Below, one piece after another: positions 9,630 through 20,924 of a DNA stretch of 64,000 bases. Source of the DNA: Sinorhizobium shofinae (GTDB lineage Bacteria; Pseudomonadota; Alphaproteobacteria; Rhizobiales; Rhizobiaceae); contig MBFK01000006.1 of NCBI GenBank assembly GCA_001704765.1, positions 1-64,000 of the forward strand, given 5' to 3'. The notes under the pieces were generated by a model. It did not search any database. It was not told where the DNA came from and was given only the letters and a program-made list of their open reading frames with translations. Both the position numbers and the translations under genes were made by a program. Numbering within the stretch: position 1 is the stretch's first letter; each line of letters starts with the position of its first letter.

Positions 9630-11474
9630 TCAGGCGCGTACGCGCACGTAGGAACCCGGCGCTTCCTCGATGGAGTTGAGCGGCCCTCCGGCCTTACGGG
9701 CGGGAACGCGCCGCTTGTCGAGCCGTTCGACCCAGTCGTGCCAATGCGGCCACCAGGAGCCCGGCGTTTCCTTTGCCTTCTCCAACCATGCCTCCAAATC
9801 GCCCTTGGGAGGTCCACCCGTCCAGAACTGGTATTTGCTCTTGTCAGGCGGATTGACGACGCCGGCAATGTGGCCAGAGCCGGATAGAACGAAGGTAACC
9901 TTGCCGCCAAATAGCCCGCTGCCGAGGAAAACGGATTTCGCCGGTGCGATGTGATCTTCCTTGGTGGCAAGGTTGTAGATGGGGATCGTCACGTCGCCGA
10001 GCGACACCTTGCGGCCGGCAAGCGCCATCTCACCCTTCGCGAGCTTGTTCTCGAGATAGCAATTGCGAAGATAGAAGGAGTGGTTGGCGGCGGGCATCCG
10101 CGTCGAATCGGAATTCCAGTAGAGCAGGTCGAAGGGCAGGGGGTCCTGTCCCTTGAGATAGTTGTTCACGAAATAGGGCCAGATCAACTCGGAAGCGCGA
10201 AGCATGTTGAATGCGGTCGCCATTTTCGAGCCTTCGAGATAGCCGGTCGCGCTCATCTTGGCTTCGATCTGTTGAATCTGGTCGTCGTCGACAAAGACCT
10301 TGAGGTCGCCTGCGTAGGTGAAATCCACCTGGGTGGTGAAGAGCGTCGCCGAGCGGATCCGGTCGTCGCCCTCGGCGGCATGGAGCGCCAGGGTGGCGGC
10401 GAGCAAAGTGCCGCCGACGCAGTAGCCGATCGCATTGACCTCGCGCTCGCCAGTTGCCTGTTCGATGGTGTCGAGCGCGAAACCGACGCCTTCACGCGCA
10501 TAGGCTTCCCAGTCCTTTCGGGCGTGGCGCTCATCCGGATTGACCCAGGAGATGACGAAGACCGTGTGGCCCTGGTCCACTGCCCATTTGATGAAGGACT
10601 TTTGCGGGTTGAGGTCGAGCACGTAGTACTTGTTGATCCACGGCGGGCAGATCAGGAGCGGCCGCTTCAGCACCGTTTCGGTGCTCGCTTCGTACTGGAT
10701 GACCTGGCAAATATCGGATTGTGCGATCACCTTGCCGGGGGTGATTGCAATGTTCTCGCCGATGGCGAACTTGCTGGTATCCGTTTGTCTGAGCCGGAGC
10801 TCGCCGCGCCCGGCGGCCATGTCCTCGGCGAGCATCTGCATGCCCTTGACGAGATTTGCACCGCTCGATGCCACGGTCTCCCGGTAGAGTTGCGGATTGG
10901 TCGTGATGAAATTGGACGGAGAGAGCGCGCTAGAAATCTGGTGGACGTAGAAGGCCGCCTTGTGCCGGGTGTGGTCGTCGAGCCCCTCGGCCTCTTTGAC
11001 CATTTGCTCCGCCCAGTCGGATGTCACGAAATAGGCCTGGCGAATGAAGTCGAAAAAGGGATTCCTCACCCAGTCCTCGTCCGCAAAGCGCTTGTCGTTG
11101 CGTTGGAGGCTCTCCGATTCGGCGCCGCTGTCACCGGCCATCCGGTGCAGTGTTCGCGACCAGATGTCGAAGAAGCTCCCCATCAGATGCGTCTGCGCTT
11201 CCAGCGTCCGGCGCGGATCGGAAAGCCAGTATTCGGAGACTTTGGAGAGTGTCTTGACCATGTCGGAGACGGGCTCGGCGTAGGTGTCTTTTTTCTCGCC
11301 GGTCTCCCGCGGCGCCAACCATGCGGACGCCGCCTTTCCCATCTGTTCGACCGCGCGGGCCAGGTTGATCGCCAGGTTATGGGGGTCCTTGACGATGTAA
11401 GGCTCGACCGATTTGGGATCGAAGCCTGAAAAGCCGCCCTTGCCCGTGGTGTCCTCGGCCTTGTCTGATGTCAC
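9630..11474 (-). CDS. phaC: Class I poly(3-hydroxyalkanoate) synthase
   Basis: Polymerises (R)-3-hydroxyacyl-CoA into PHA storage granules. About 614 residues with a GTG start at 11474, preceded by GGAGGA. Upstream codons in the same frame (to 11681) lack this signal and cross the promoter region. The lipase-like box GYCVGG puts the nucleophile at about Cys352; downstream DEERHARKD-like and GHIAG segments match the synthase fold, the latter giving the catalytic His. The gene is divergent from the small lipoprotein at 11584. Clustering with sfsA and map and absence of phaAB nearby fit Sinorhizobium, where phaAB is elsewhere (remembered synteny). Confidence 0.94.
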   Translation of the reverse strand: MTSDKAEDTTGKGGFSGFDPKSVEPYIVKDPHNLAINLARAVEQMGKAASAWLAPRETGEKKDTYAEPVSDMVKTLSKVSEYWLSDPRRTLEAQTHLMGSFFDIWSRTLHRMAGDSGAESESLQRNDKRFADEDWVRNPFFDFIRQAYFVTSDWAEQMVKEAEGLDDHTRHKAAFYVHQISSALSPSNFITTNPQLYRETVASSGANLVKGMQMLAEDMAAGRGELRLRQTDTSKFAIGENIAITPGKVIAQSDICQVIQYEASTETVLKRPLLICPPWINKYYVLDLNPQKSFIKWAVDQGHTVFVISWVNPDERHARKDWEAYAREGVGFALDTIEQATGEREVNAIGYCVGGTLLAATLALHAAEGDDRIRSATLFTTQVDFTYAGDLKVFVDDDQIQQIEAKMSATGYLEGSKMATAFNMLRASELIWPYFVNNYLKGQDPLPFDLLYWNSDSTRMPAANHSFYLRNCYLENKLAKGEMALAGRKVSLGDVTIPIYNLATKEDHIAPAKSVFLGSGLFGGKVTFVLSGSGHIAGVVNPPDKSKYQFWTGGPPKGDLEAWLEKAKETPGSWWPHWHDWVERLDKRRVPARKAGGPLNSIEEAPGSYVRVRA

Positions 11475-11583
11475 CCGGCGTCCTCCACAGCACGTTGTTT
11501 GTTTTGTATTTTTACATTCTGCCCGAAAATGATTACAAGGGCTAGCGCATCGTCGCCCCTTAAAAACAGAGGTCATCGCCAGC

Positions 11584-11889
11584 ATGCTCGTCGTCGGAAA
11601 CCAGCGTTCGCTTTCCCGGATTTCCGGGTTGATTCTTGCAGGCATGGTTGCCGGATGCAATTCGACGGCCGATCTTGCCACCTACCCTTCGGTGTATGGG
11701 CAGAAGCCTGCCGCCATGCAGCAGATGACCGACGAAGAGGCGGTGAGCATGCAGGGGCAGCTGACGGCGCTTGCCGCGCAGCGTAAATCCGGCGTCATCT
11801 CCGAAGCGGAGTATCAGCGCCGTCTGAAGGAATTGCAGTTGCTCGCTGAACAGCATGGGGCCGAAGCGCTGAAACAGATCGAGAATTAG
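11584..11889 (+). CDS. Small lipoprotein with SHOCT-like tail
   Basis: 101 residues. An N-terminal signal peptide ends in the lipobox LAGMVAGC, so the mature protein should be lipid-anchored. The C-terminal half reads ALAAQRKSGVISEAEYQRRLKELQLLAEQHG, a short helical pair like SHOCT/oligomerisation motifs. It lies divergently from phaC and upstream of the aminotransferase. Function unknown. The length and lipobox are consistent with a real gene. Confidence 0.8.
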   Translation: MLVVGNQRSLSRISGLILAGMVAGCNSTADLATYPSVYGQKPAAMQQMTDEEAVSMQGQLTALAAQRKSGVISEAEYQRRLKELQLLAEQHGAEALKQIEN

Positions 11890-12014
11890 CACTTGCCTTT
11901 CTCGTGATTTGGCCGCAAAGCGTTGAATGGCCGCAATGACGGCCCATTCACCCCGCGCATGTTGAGCGATTGCCGAACAGGCCCGCAAAAGCGCGCGCCA
12001 AATGAGGTCTGGAG

Positions 12015-13232
12015 ATGGAAGAGTTTCATAAAGTCCGGCGTTTGCCGCCCTATGTTTTCGAACAGGTCAACCGTTTGAAAGCAAGCGCGCGAGCCGCCGG
12101 TGCTGACATCATCGACCTTGGCATGGGCAATCCGGATCTTCCCACTCCGCAGTCGATCGTCGACAAGCTTTGCGAAGTCGTCCAGGACCCGCGCACCCAT
12201 CGTTATTCCTCGTCGAAGGGCATTCCGGGGCTGCGCCGCGCCCAGGCCGCCTATTATGCCCGCCGCTTCGGCGTCAAGCTCAATCCCGAGACGCAGGTCG
12301 TCGCGACGCTCGGGTCGAAAGAAGGCTTCGCCAACATGGCGCAGGCGATCACCGCTCCGGGTGACGTCGTCCTGTGTCCGAACCCCACCTATCCGATCCA
12401 CGCCTTCGGCTTCCTGATGGCCGGCGGCGTCATTCGGTCGATCTCGGTGGAGCCGGACGAGAGCTTCTTCCCGCCGCTCGAGCGCGCCGTGAAGCACTCG
12501 ATCCCGAAGCCCCTGGCGCTGATCCTCAACTATCCCTCCAATCCGACCGCGCAGGTCGCGACGCTCGATTTCTACAAGGACGTCATCGCCTTCGCGAAGA
12601 AGCACGACATCATCGTGCTGTCGGACCTCGCCTATTCGGAAATCTACTTCGATGACGTGCCGCCGCCCTCGGTCCTCGAAGTGCCGGGCGCGATCGACGT
12701 GACGGTCGAATTTACCTCCATGTCGAAGACCTTCTCGATGCCCGGCTGGCGGATGGGCTTCGCGGTCGGCAACGAGCGGCTGATTGCGGCGCTGACGCGG
12801 GTGAAGTCCTACCTCGATTATGGCGCCTTCACGCCGATCCAGGTGGCCGCCACCCAGGCACTGAACGGCGACGGCAGTGACATTGCCGAGGTGCGCAACA
12901 TCTACAAGCGTCGCCGCGACGTGATGGTCGACAGCTTCGGCAAGGCCGGCTTCGAGGTGCCGCCGCCGCCGGCGACGATGTTCGCCTGGGCGAAGATCCC
13001 CGAGAAGTTCCGCCATCTCGGTTCGCTGGAGTTCTCCAAGCTGCTCGTCGAGAAGGCGGACGTCGCAGTCGCGCCCGGCATCGGCTTCGGCGAGCAGGGC
13101 GACGACTATGTCCGCCTGGCGCTCGTTGAAAACGAGCACCGCATCCGCCAGGCGGCGCGCAACATCAAGCGCTTCCTGTCGACGGCGGATGAGACGATGC
13201 ACAATGTCGTCTCGCTGAATGCACATCGGTGA
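12015..13232 (+). CDS. PLP-dependent aminotransferase, AlaC-like
   Basis: A 405-residue fold-type I aminotransferase. Substrate-contact motifs are IDLGMGNPDLPTP near residue 35 and RYSSSKGIPGLR (about 65-76). The cofactor region NYPSNPTAQVA lies near 175-185, and the PLP lysine sits in TSMSKTFSMPGWRMGF (about 240). The sequence is closest in style to AlaC/YfdZ-type alanine transaminases, so pyruvate/glutamate exchange is the likely reaction. Rhizobial annotations often call it an aspartate aminotransferase, and I cannot choose from sequence alone. It is directly followed by hom, which suggests a link to amino acid synthesis. Confidence 0.85.
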   Translation: MEEFHKVRRLPPYVFEQVNRLKASARAAGADIIDLGMGNPDLPTPQSIVDKLCEVVQDPRTHRYSSSKGIPGLRRAQAAYYARRFGVKLNPETQVVATLGSKEGFANMAQAITAPGDVVLCPNPTYPIHAFGFLMAGGVIRSISVEPDESFFPPLERAVKHSIPKPLALILNYPSNPTAQVATLDFYKDVIAFAKKHDIIVLSDLAYSEIYFDDVPPPSVLEVPGAIDVTVEFTSMSKTFSMPGWRMGFAVGNERLIAALTRVKSYLDYGAFTPIQVAATQALNGDGSDIAEVRNIYKRRRDVMVDSFGKAGFEVPPPPATMFAWAKIPEKFRHLGSLEFSKLLVEKADVAVAPGIGFGEQGDDYVRLALVENEHRIRQAARNIKRFLSTADETMHNVVSLNAHR

Positions 13233-13259
13233 GAAAAAAGCCGACTTTCGCGCAAAATG

Positions 13260-13280
13260 GCCCCGCCAATCCGGCGGGGC
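13260..13280 (+). terminator. Hairpin between aminotransferase and hom
   Basis: GCCCCGCC pairs with GGCGGGGC around a five-base loop, 27 bases after the aminotransferase stop and 25 before hom. No T-run follows, so it is more likely an RNA stability or pause element than a full terminator. Confidence 0.4.
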
Positions 13281-13305
13281 GCCTTCTACATGTTAGGAAC
13301 TTGCT

Positions 13306-14628
<1,323 letters not shown>

Positions 14629-14760
14629 TCGCGCTTTTGCGTTAAAACTGTTGAGAAACCACTCCGGCATGTCTGTTGCGGGCCGGAGTGCGCGGCCAGC
14701 CGGTTTTTCCGCCTCGAAATCTTCGTTAAGAACGTGGAGGACTTCGGGCGGACAGGCAGC

Positions 14761-16563
14761 ATGGACGTATTGGCGGATCCGATAGAGCGGGCATTTCTCG
14801 GCGTCGAACGCTCGATCAGCGGTCAACGCTGGGTCTCGCGCCTTGATCAGGCCGGGCAGAATCGCGCCCTGGCGATCAGCCAGGTGCACGGCTATTCAGA
14901 GCTCATCGCACGGGTGTTGGCAGGCCGCGGGGTCGGCCTGGACGTCGCGGCCCAATTTCTCGATCCGACGCTTCGCGCGCTGATGCCCGATCCGGACGTC
15001 CTTACCGATTGCCGCAAGGCCGCAGAGCGGCTCGCTCATGCCATTCGCCGCGGGGAGAAAGTCGCGATATTCGGCGACTACGACGTCGATGGCGCTGCGT
15101 CATCGGCGCTGATGCTGCGGTTCCTCCGTCATTTCGACGTCCAAGCCGAGATCTATATTCCGGATCGCATCTTCGAGGGCTACGGACCGAACCCGCAGGC
15201 AATCGAGCAGCTGATCGGCAACGGCGCAGGTCTGATCGTCACCGTCGACTGCGGTTCGACCAGCCATGAGTCGCTCGCCGTTGCTGCCGAGCGCGGGGTC
15301 GACGTGGTCGTCATCGATCACCACCAGGTCGGCGCGACGCTTCCGCCTTGTCACGCGTTCGTCAATCCGAATCGCGAGGACGATTTGTCCGGGCAGGGGC
15401 ACCTCTGTGCGGCGGGCGTCGTCTATCTGGTGCTCGTCAACACGTTGCGGGTGCTGCGGCTTGAGGGCAATGCGCGTGCCGCCTCGTTCGATCTGCTGGC
15501 ACTGCTCGACCTTGTCGCGCTGGCAACAGTCTGCGACGTGGTTCCACTCAAGGGGCTGAACCGTGCCTATGTAGTCAAAGGACTGATCGCGGCGCGGCAC
15601 ATGGGCAATAACGGGCTGGCAGCCCTGCTGCGCAAGGCCGCGATCGGCGGCCCGGTCACGCCCTATCACCTCGGCTTTCTGATCGGACCACGCATCAACG
15701 CGGGTGGCAGAATCGGCGATGCCGCGCTCGGCAGCCGGCTATTGGCCCTCGATGACGCAACGGCGGCCGAGGAGATCGCCAGCCAGCTCGATGAACTCAA
15801 TCGAGAGCGGCAGGCGATGGAGGCGGCGATGCTCGCCGAGGCGGAGGCGGAAGTGCTGGCGGAATACGGCACGGGCGAGGGGGCCTCCGTGATCCTCACC
15901 GCCAGGGAAAACTGGCACCCTGGCATCGTTGGCCTCATTGCGGCGCGCATCAAGGAGAAATTCCGCCGGCCGGCCTTTGCCATCGCCTTCGATCCGAGCG
16001 GCCGGGGGACGGGCTCCGGCCGATCGATCACCGGTTTCGACATGGGCAGGCTCGTTCGCGCGGCCGTCGACGACGGTCTCCTCGTAAAAGGGGGCGGACA
16101 TGCCATGGCGGCCGGCCTGACGGTCGAGCGGGCCAAACTCGGGCGATTGCGCCAATTCTTCGAAGAGCGCGCCGAGAGCGCGGTACGCGAACTGGTTACC
16201 GTGCAGACCCTCAAGCTCGACGGCGCGCTGGCGGCGGCCGGGGCGACGCTGGACCTCGTCGACCTTCTCGACCAGGCAGGTCCCTATGGCTCAGCCCATC
16301 CGCAGCCGGTTTTCGCATTTCCCCAGCATCGGCTGCGCGACAGCCGTCAAGTCGGCGCCAATCATGTCAAGGTCACGCTCGAGGGCCATGACGGCAGCCG
16401 CATTGACGGCATCGCCTTCCGGTCGACGGAAACGCCGCTCGGCGATTTCCTGCTCGGCAATCGCGGCTCGACGGTCCATGTCGCAGGCTCGGTTTCGGCG
16501 GATCTCTGGCAGGGATCACGCCGGGTGCAACTGCGTGTGACGGATGCGGCGAAGGCCAATTGA
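14761..16563 (+). CDS. recJ: Single-stranded DNA exonuclease RecJ
   Basis: A 5'-3' single-strand exonuclease for recombination and mismatch repair. 600 residues. The DHH-family motifs are clear: VAIFGDYDVDGAASSAL (motif I), VTVDCGST, and VIDHHQVG with the DHH triad near 186-188. The C-terminal DHHA1 part contains GLIAARIKEKFRRPAF and VKGGGHAMAAGLTV, followed by an OB-like tail. I chose ATG 14761; an in-frame GTG at 14734 is also possible and would add nine residues, and the GGAGGA there overlaps that start. Confidence 0.94.
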   Translation: MDVLADPIERAFLGVERSISGQRWVSRLDQAGQNRALAISQVHGYSELIARVLAGRGVGLDVAAQFLDPTLRALMPDPDVLTDCRKAAERLAHAIRRGEKVAIFGDYDVDGAASSALMLRFLRHFDVQAEIYIPDRIFEGYGPNPQAIEQLIGNGAGLIVTVDCGSTSHESLAVAAERGVDVVVIDHHQVGATLPPCHAFVNPNREDDLSGQGHLCAAGVVYLVLVNTLRVLRLEGNARAASFDLLALLDLVALATVCDVVPLKGLNRAYVVKGLIAARHMGNNGLAALLRKAAIGGPVTPYHLGFLIGPRINAGGRIGDAALGSRLLALDDATAAEEIASQLDELNRERQAMEAAMLAEAEAEVLAEYGTGEGASVILTARENWHPGIVGLIAARIKEKFRRPAFAIAFDPSGRGTGSGRSITGFDMGRLVRAAVDDGLLVKGGGHAMAAGLTVERAKLGRLRQFFEERAESAVRELVTVQTLKLDGALAAAGATLDLVDLLDQAGPYGSAHPQPVFAFPQHRLRDSRQVGANHVKVTLEGHDGSRIDGIAFRSTETPLGDFLLGNRGSTVHVAGSVSADLWQGSRRVQLRVTDAAKAN

Positions 16564-16645
16564 TTGCGCCCAGGTCATGTCAAGGTTGACAAGCCGTATC
16601 AGCGGTTTGCGCGATGAATTTAAAGAAAATTCTGAGTATTGAAGA

Positions 16646-16721
16646 TGGCACGCCCAACGGGACTCGAACCCGTGTTTCCGCCGTGAAAGGGCGGCGTCCT
16701 AGACCGCTAGACGATGGGCGC
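16646..16721 (-). tRNA. tRNA-Glu (UUC), copy 1 of 4
   Basis: Minus-strand cloverleaf, 76 bases including encoded CCA. Acceptor GCGCCCA pairs with TGGGCGT, anticodon loop CTTTCAC, T-arm GGGTTCGAGTCCC. The bases next to its 5' end are shared with copies 3 and 4. Confidence 0.95.
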
Positions 16722-16840
16722 CCAAGACGAGGTGGCTTATAGAGGGGCCTTTGGATTCCCGCAAGTGACCGAGCGCGACTAAGTTCGATTTTTCTTGGGA
16801 AAATGTCGAGAAGAATTGACCGGCACAACGGCCATGAAGG

Positions 16841-16915
16841 TGGTACGCCCAACGGGACTCGAACCCGTGTTGCCGCCGTGAGAGGGCGGCGTCCTGACCG
16901 CTAGACGATGGGCGC
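16841..16915 (-). tRNA. tRNA-Glu (CUC), copy 2 of 4
   Basis: Same framework as its neighbours but with anticodon loop CTCTCAC and one base fewer in the D region (75 bases). CCA encoded. Its flanks differ from those of the UUC copies. Confidence 0.95.
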
Positions 16916-16972
16916 CTATGCCGAAGCTTCAGCAACATACTATGAAAAAGACGAAATGGGAAAGAGGAGGAA

Positions 16973-17048
16973 TGGCACGCCCAACGGGACTCGAACCCGT
17001 ATTTCCGCCGTGAAAGGGCGGCGTCCTAGACCGCTAGACGATGGGCGC
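16973..17048 (-). tRNA. tRNA-Glu (UUC), copy 3 of 4
   Basis: Identical to copy 1 except for one base beside the T-arm (GTATTTCC instead of GTGTTTCC on the plus strand). The roughly 50 bases beyond its 5' end repeat those beyond copy 1. Confidence 0.95.
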
Positions 17049-17222
17049 CCAAGACGAGGTGGCTTATAGAGGGGCCTTTGGATTCCCGCAAGTCACCCGA
17101 AGAAATATTTTCGATTTTTCTGCGGAAATTTAAGAGCATAGCCTCAGGCTCTTATCACTCACAAGCATAAGCACGCCGTGTGCGACAATGCCGAAGTATC
17201 CGCAAGTATTGGAGAAGGAGAA

Positions 17223-17298
17223 TGGCACGCCCAACGGGACTCGAACCCGTGTTTCCGCCGTGAAAGGGCGGCGTCCTAGACCGCTAGACGATGGGCGC
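17223..17298 (-). tRNA. tRNA-Glu (UUC), copy 4 of 4
   Basis: Same sequence as copy 1 through the tRNA. The 5' flank (CCAAGACGAGGTGGCTTATA on the plus strand) is shared with copies 1 and 3, then diverges slightly. Confidence 0.95.
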
Positions 17299-17395
17299 CC
17301 AAGACGAGGTGGCTTATAGAGAGCACTTCGGATTCCCGCAAGCGGCAAATCTCACTTTTTCTCAGAAAAATGACATCGCCGTCCGCAACCATTCC

Positions 17396-18769
17396 TCAGC
17401 CATTGCGACGGCGGCAGCGCCAATTCCAATCGCGCTGCCGGCCGATATCGATATGCACGGATTCGGTGTGGCAATAGGTGCCGACACCGCCACGGCCGGG
17501 CAGGCTCCGCAGATATTCGGCCAGTTCCCACTTGCTGACGCCCTTGACCTGGATGTCAGCCGCTTCGCAGCGCGTGTGAAGGGATTGCCGTTTCCGGTTG
17601 ACCTTGATCGGCCGAAGCCCTGACGTGACCATCACCTTCTGACCGTAATGCCGCTCCACGCTCTTCAGCATCTCGAGAAGCGCCGGTTTGAAGCAGCCGG
17701 TTTCCACGCTCTCCGTCTGCAAGATAAGGCCGCTCGGCGCCAAGCGGGCGAGGCCCGAGAGATTGGCTACCTCGACCGGTGCATCATCTTCTTCACCCGC
17801 GTGGTCGGCGTGCTCCATGCTGAACAGCGGATTCATCTTGACGCCTGGCAGCGCGGTGTAGGCGAGCGAGGCCACCTGCGGTTCAGGCGCATTGCCGGTC
17901 GTGATGGTCCGCTTCTCCGTGGCGCCTGTGTTGCTGGCGTCACTACTCCGGAGCTTTGGCTTGCGTTTGGCGGCAAAGAGACTTGCGAGCGTCCAACTCT
18001 TGCTCGTCCGCTGCGGGTCCTTCTCGCCGTCCCCGGGGGATGTGGGTTGAACCGGATCCGCCACAGGCGGTGCCACCTGCCCCGTCGATGCGACTTCGAC
18101 CGCCTGCAATGGAGCGGATACCTCACCGGAACGCGCCGCCTGTGCACTCGTGGGCAAGGGGACCGCGGAAGGAAGGTCTCCCGCGCTGGCGGTGCTTTCT
18201 GTCACGGCCGGCGCTTTGGTCGGAGTTGCGTTGCTCGCTCCTTCCTGGGCCGGCATGACAAGCTGCGCAGCCGGCGGCGCACCGCTGAAGAGGCTGTTGT
18301 TCGTCGCGTTCACTGCGGGCCGGGCATCGGCGCCGGCTGGCGTTCCGGGCGTCTGGCCGGCGCTCGCGGACACGGTCCCGGTGCCGGGCGACTGCCCGTA
18401 GATGCTCGACGACGTGGCGCGCAGGCCGGTGCTTTGCATCGTCAGGCCCTGTTGCAAAGCGGTCGTGTCGGCAGACGGGTCCTCTGCCTGCTGTTGAGCG
18501 GCTGTACCGGTGCCGGATGCGGCAACCTGGTCATTCAGCTCGCCCTCGGATTCCAGCGTCGTGGCGCTCGAAGAAGCGACTGCTTGCTGCGATTCGACCG
18601 GATTGGCGCCCTCGCTGTCCGCGACCGCCGAGACGCAGCCGGCCAGGGTGATGAGTGATACGGAGAGCGCTGCGGCGCGCCCGATCGACAGGAGCGCGCG
18701 TCTCGAATCCAGGTGTTGCAACGTCTTATCCCCGCTCTCCGTGCATGTCCTCGATTCGCCCATGGACAT
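17396..18769 (-). CDS. Lipoprotein with C-terminal M15-like (YcbK/VanY-type) domain
   Basis: About 457 residues. An N-terminal signal ends in LITLAGC, a lipobox. A long disordered region rich in Ala, Ser, Thr, Pro and Gln follows (about 50-320). The C-terminal domain (about 340-450) has VMVTSGLRPIKVNRKR, SLHTRCEAADIQVKG and CHTESVHIDIGRQRDW, the pattern of peptidase M15/DUF882 zinc proteins (H…D…H). It probably acts on peptidoglycan in the periplasm. The start is uncertain: a TTG at 18721, preceded by GGGGATAAGACG, gives a more normal signal length. Confidence 0.75.
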   Translation of the reverse strand: MSMGESRTCTESGDKTLQHLDSRRALLSIGRAAALSVSLITLAGCVSAVADSEGANPVESQQAVASSSATTLESEGELNDQVAASGTGTAAQQQAEDPSADTTALQQGLTMQSTGLRATSSSIYGQSPGTGTVSASAGQTPGTPAGADARPAVNATNNSLFSGAPPAAQLVMPAQEGASNATPTKAPAVTESTASAGDLPSAVPLPTSAQAARSGEVSAPLQAVEVASTGQVAPPVADPVQPTSPGDGEKDPQRTSKSWTLASLFAAKRKPKLRSSDASNTGATEKRTITTGNAPEPQVASLAYTALPGVKMNPLFSMEHADHAGEEDDAPVEVANLSGLARLAPSGLILQTESVETGCFKPALLEMLKSVERHYGQKVMVTSGLRPIKVNRKRQSLHTRCEAADIQVKGVSKWELAEYLRSLPGRGGVGTYCHTESVHIDIGRQRDWNWRCRRRNG

Positions 18770-19226
18770 GCATTAAGTCTCAGTTCCGAAACATTGCCCA
18801 GAACAGACAACTTTTCTCTCGCGGCGAGAATTATCCCGCCACGGGAAGGTCAGGCCAAGTAAAGGGCCATGGTGCCGCAAATGATTGCGAAGCATAACCC
18901 CGTTTCAACTCTGGCGCGGAAATTAGTAGATGCCGCGCGATTTGTAAACTGGCGCTAACCTTTCCGACTTCACAAAACATATGCGAAGGCCCGGCGCGTT
19001 GGCCGGGCCTAAAAGTCTCTCGATCGTCAGTCGCTGCTGCTGATCTTCGAGTTCGGTCCTGCGCGCCGTGCCGCACCGGCCTACAGCGCCGCGCGCTCAG
19101 ACGCACAAAGCTCGCTGTACCACTTTGAAATGCTGCATGGTTTTGTCCTTGGATCGTCTCCGATTGGGGGAGCCATGCAGTACCGGTCGCACGTCCGCAC
19201 CTTGGGCGCTCCGGATTGCGCGAGGC
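18770..19226. other. Intergenic region with one strong hairpin
   Basis: About 455 bases between the M15-like lipoprotein and gloA, both on the minus strand. No gene is supported. AGGCCCGGC (18987-18995) and GCCGGGCCT (19002-19010) form a 9-bp stem followed on the plus strand by AAAAG; either strand lacks a good T-run. It may mark the gloA transcript end. Confidence 0.45.
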
Positions 19227-19667
19227 TTACCAGGCGCCGGTATTGCCCATGGAGGCCCAGGGCTCCTGTGCCGACAGGTGCTCTCCCTTCTGCAAAATCT
19301 CAATCGAAATGCCGTCGGGTGAGCGGACGAAGGCCATGTGACCGTCGCGGGGCGGGCGGTTGATCGTCACGCCGTTATCCATCAGATGCTTGCAAAAGGA
19401 GTAGATGTCATCGACCTCATAGGCGAGGTGACCAAAATTGCGTCCGCCGGTATAGTCCTCGGTGTCCCAGTTGTAGGTGAGTTCCAGGCAGGGCGACACC
19501 TCTGCTTTGGCGCGGTCGAGGTCGTCGGATGCAGCGAGGAAGACGAGCGTGAAGCGGCCTTTCTCGTTCTCGTATCGGCGAATTTCCTGGAGCCCGAATA
19601 GTGTGCAGTAGAAATGGAGAGCTTGGTCGAGGTCCTTTACACGAACCATCGTGTGCAGATAGCGCAT
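19227..19667 (-). CDS. gloA: Lactoylglutathione lyase (glyoxalase I)
   Basis: Converts the methylglyoxal-glutathione adduct to S-lactoylglutathione. 146 residues, starting MRYLHTMVRVKDLDQALHFY. The four metal ligands are visible in context: His in YLHTMV, Glu in LELTYNWD, His in FGHLAYEV and Glu in GISIEILQ. The upstream in-frame extension to 19757 crosses the promoter and is excluded. Single gene, divergent from the cold-shock gene at 19861. Confidence 0.94.
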   Translation of the reverse strand: MRYLHTMVRVKDLDQALHFYCTLFGLQEIRRYENEKGRFTLVFLAASDDLDRAKAEVSPCLELTYNWDTEDYTGGRNFGHLAYEVDDIYSFCKHLMDNGVTINRPPRDGHMAFVRSPDGISIEILQKGEHLSAQEPWASMGNTGAW

Positions 19668-19860
19668 TGGATTGTCCCTGTTTTGCAGAAGATGGCGTAT
19701 ACTTAAGTGACAGCAAGCCAGAGGCAAGCCTGCGGCCCCATAAATGACCCCGGCCAATTTATGTCGAGGGACTTGCGCATGCGCAGCGGGACGATGTTAT
19801 TCTGGTCCATAAGAATCAGTTAACCGTATCGAGAGTTGCGCGTAACGAGGGGCTGGGAGA

Positions 19861-20439
19861 ATGGCGGACAGAACATCTTCAAAAGGCGTCATCGAGAATG
19901 ACGGCCTTGGCAATGAGGCTCTTGATCTCATCGAGATCACCGGCGTCATCAAGTGGTTCGACGTCGCCAAGGGATTCGGCTTCATCGTTCCCGATAACGG
20001 CATGCAGGATGTTTTGCTGCACGTCACCTGCCTGAGGCGCGACGGCTACCAGACCGTGCTCGAGGGCGCGCGTGTCGTGGCGCTCGTGCAAAAGCGCGAG
20101 CGCGGTTACCAGGCCTTCCGCATTCTCTCCATGGACCAGTCGACGGCGGTTCACCCTTCGCAGCTCCCGCCGGTGCGCACCCATGTCCAGGTCACGCCGA
20201 CGAGTGGCCTGGAACGGGTTCTGGTCAAGTGGTTCAACCGCACCAAGGGCTTTGGCTTTCTGACGCGCGGCGAGGGGACCGAGGACATCTTCGTGCATAT
20301 GGAAACCTTGCGCCGATTCGGGCTGACGGAACTGCGCCCTGGTCAGGTGGTGCTGTGCCGTTTCGGTGACGGAGAGAAGGGATTGATGGCTGCGGAGATC
20401 CACCCGGACGGCCCGACGCCGACCAATCGGTCGCACTGA
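19861..20439 (+). CDS. Two-domain cold-shock protein
   Basis: 192 residues with two cold-shock (CSD) nucleic-acid-binding domains. The first (about 25-85) has VIKWFDVAKGFGFIVPDN and DVLLHVTCLR; the second (about 118-182) has VLVKWFNRTKGFGFLTRG and DIFVHMETLR. Both RNP1-like KGFGF motifs are intact. Such double-CSD proteins are typical of alphaproteobacteria and probably act as RNA chaperones or regulators. The stop overlaps the next start (TGATG), implying coupled translation with the DUF192 gene. Confidence 0.9.
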   Translation: MADRTSSKGVIENDGLGNEALDLIEITGVIKWFDVAKGFGFIVPDNGMQDVLLHVTCLRRDGYQTVLEGARVVALVQKRERGYQAFRILSMDQSTAVHPSQLPPVRTHVQVTPTSGLERVLVKWFNRTKGFGFLTRGEGTEDIFVHMETLRRFGLTELRPGQVVLCRFGDGEKGLMAAEIHPDGPTPTNRSH

Positions 20440-20924
20440 TGCGCGTGTTTCGCGACCTCCTTGCGAGAAGCGCCGTTGCGGCGCTTTTTTTGTTGTCGGT
20501 GCTCGTCTCGTCACTCGCCGCGGATGTCTCCTTCGAAAGAGACAAGATCCGGCTTCTCACCAGTGGAGGGCGGGCCCATGACCTGATCGTCGAACTGGCG
20601 ATCGAACCGGACCAGCGCGAACAGGGCCTGATGCACCGCCGCCAGATGGCGCAGGACCACGGCATGCTGTTCGATTTCGGCGAGACGCGGCGGGTGATGA
20701 TGTGGATGAAGAACACATATCTGCCGCTCGACATGCTCTTCATCGGCGAGGACGGCACCATCCGAACCATCCGCGAGAACGCCGTCCCCCTGTCCGAAGC
20801 GATCATCGATTCGGAAGAGCCGGTCACCTTCGTGCTCGAGCTCAATGCCGGAACGGTGAACCGGCTCGGGATAAAGCCGGGCGACCGGATCACGGGCGCA
20901 CGTATTCCGGCCGTCGCGCGCTGA
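20439..20924 (+). CDS. DUF192 family exported protein
   Basis: 161 residues. An N-terminal signal or anchor (about 9-29, AVAALFLLSVLVSSLAAD) precedes one DUF192 domain with the usual REQGLMHRRQM, MMWMKNTYLPLDMLFI and LELNAGTVNRLGIKPGD segments. The family's biochemical role is not established. It shares a TGATG stop/start junction with the cold-shock gene, a pairing common in rhizobia (from memory). Confidence 0.85.
   Translation: MRVFRDLLARSAVAALFLLSVLVSSLAADVSFERDKIRLLTSGGRAHDLIVELAIEPDQREQGLMHRRQMAQDHGMLFDFGETRRVMMWMKNTYLPLDMLFIGEDGTIRTIRENAVPLSEAIIDSEEPVTFVLELNAGTVNRLGIKPGDRITGARIPAVAR

Noticed and set aside
9951..11429. A 492-residue open frame on the plus strand opposite phaC
   Set aside because: It is the mirror of a strongly supported coding gene in a GC-rich genome. 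It has no ribosome binding site or recognisable domain.
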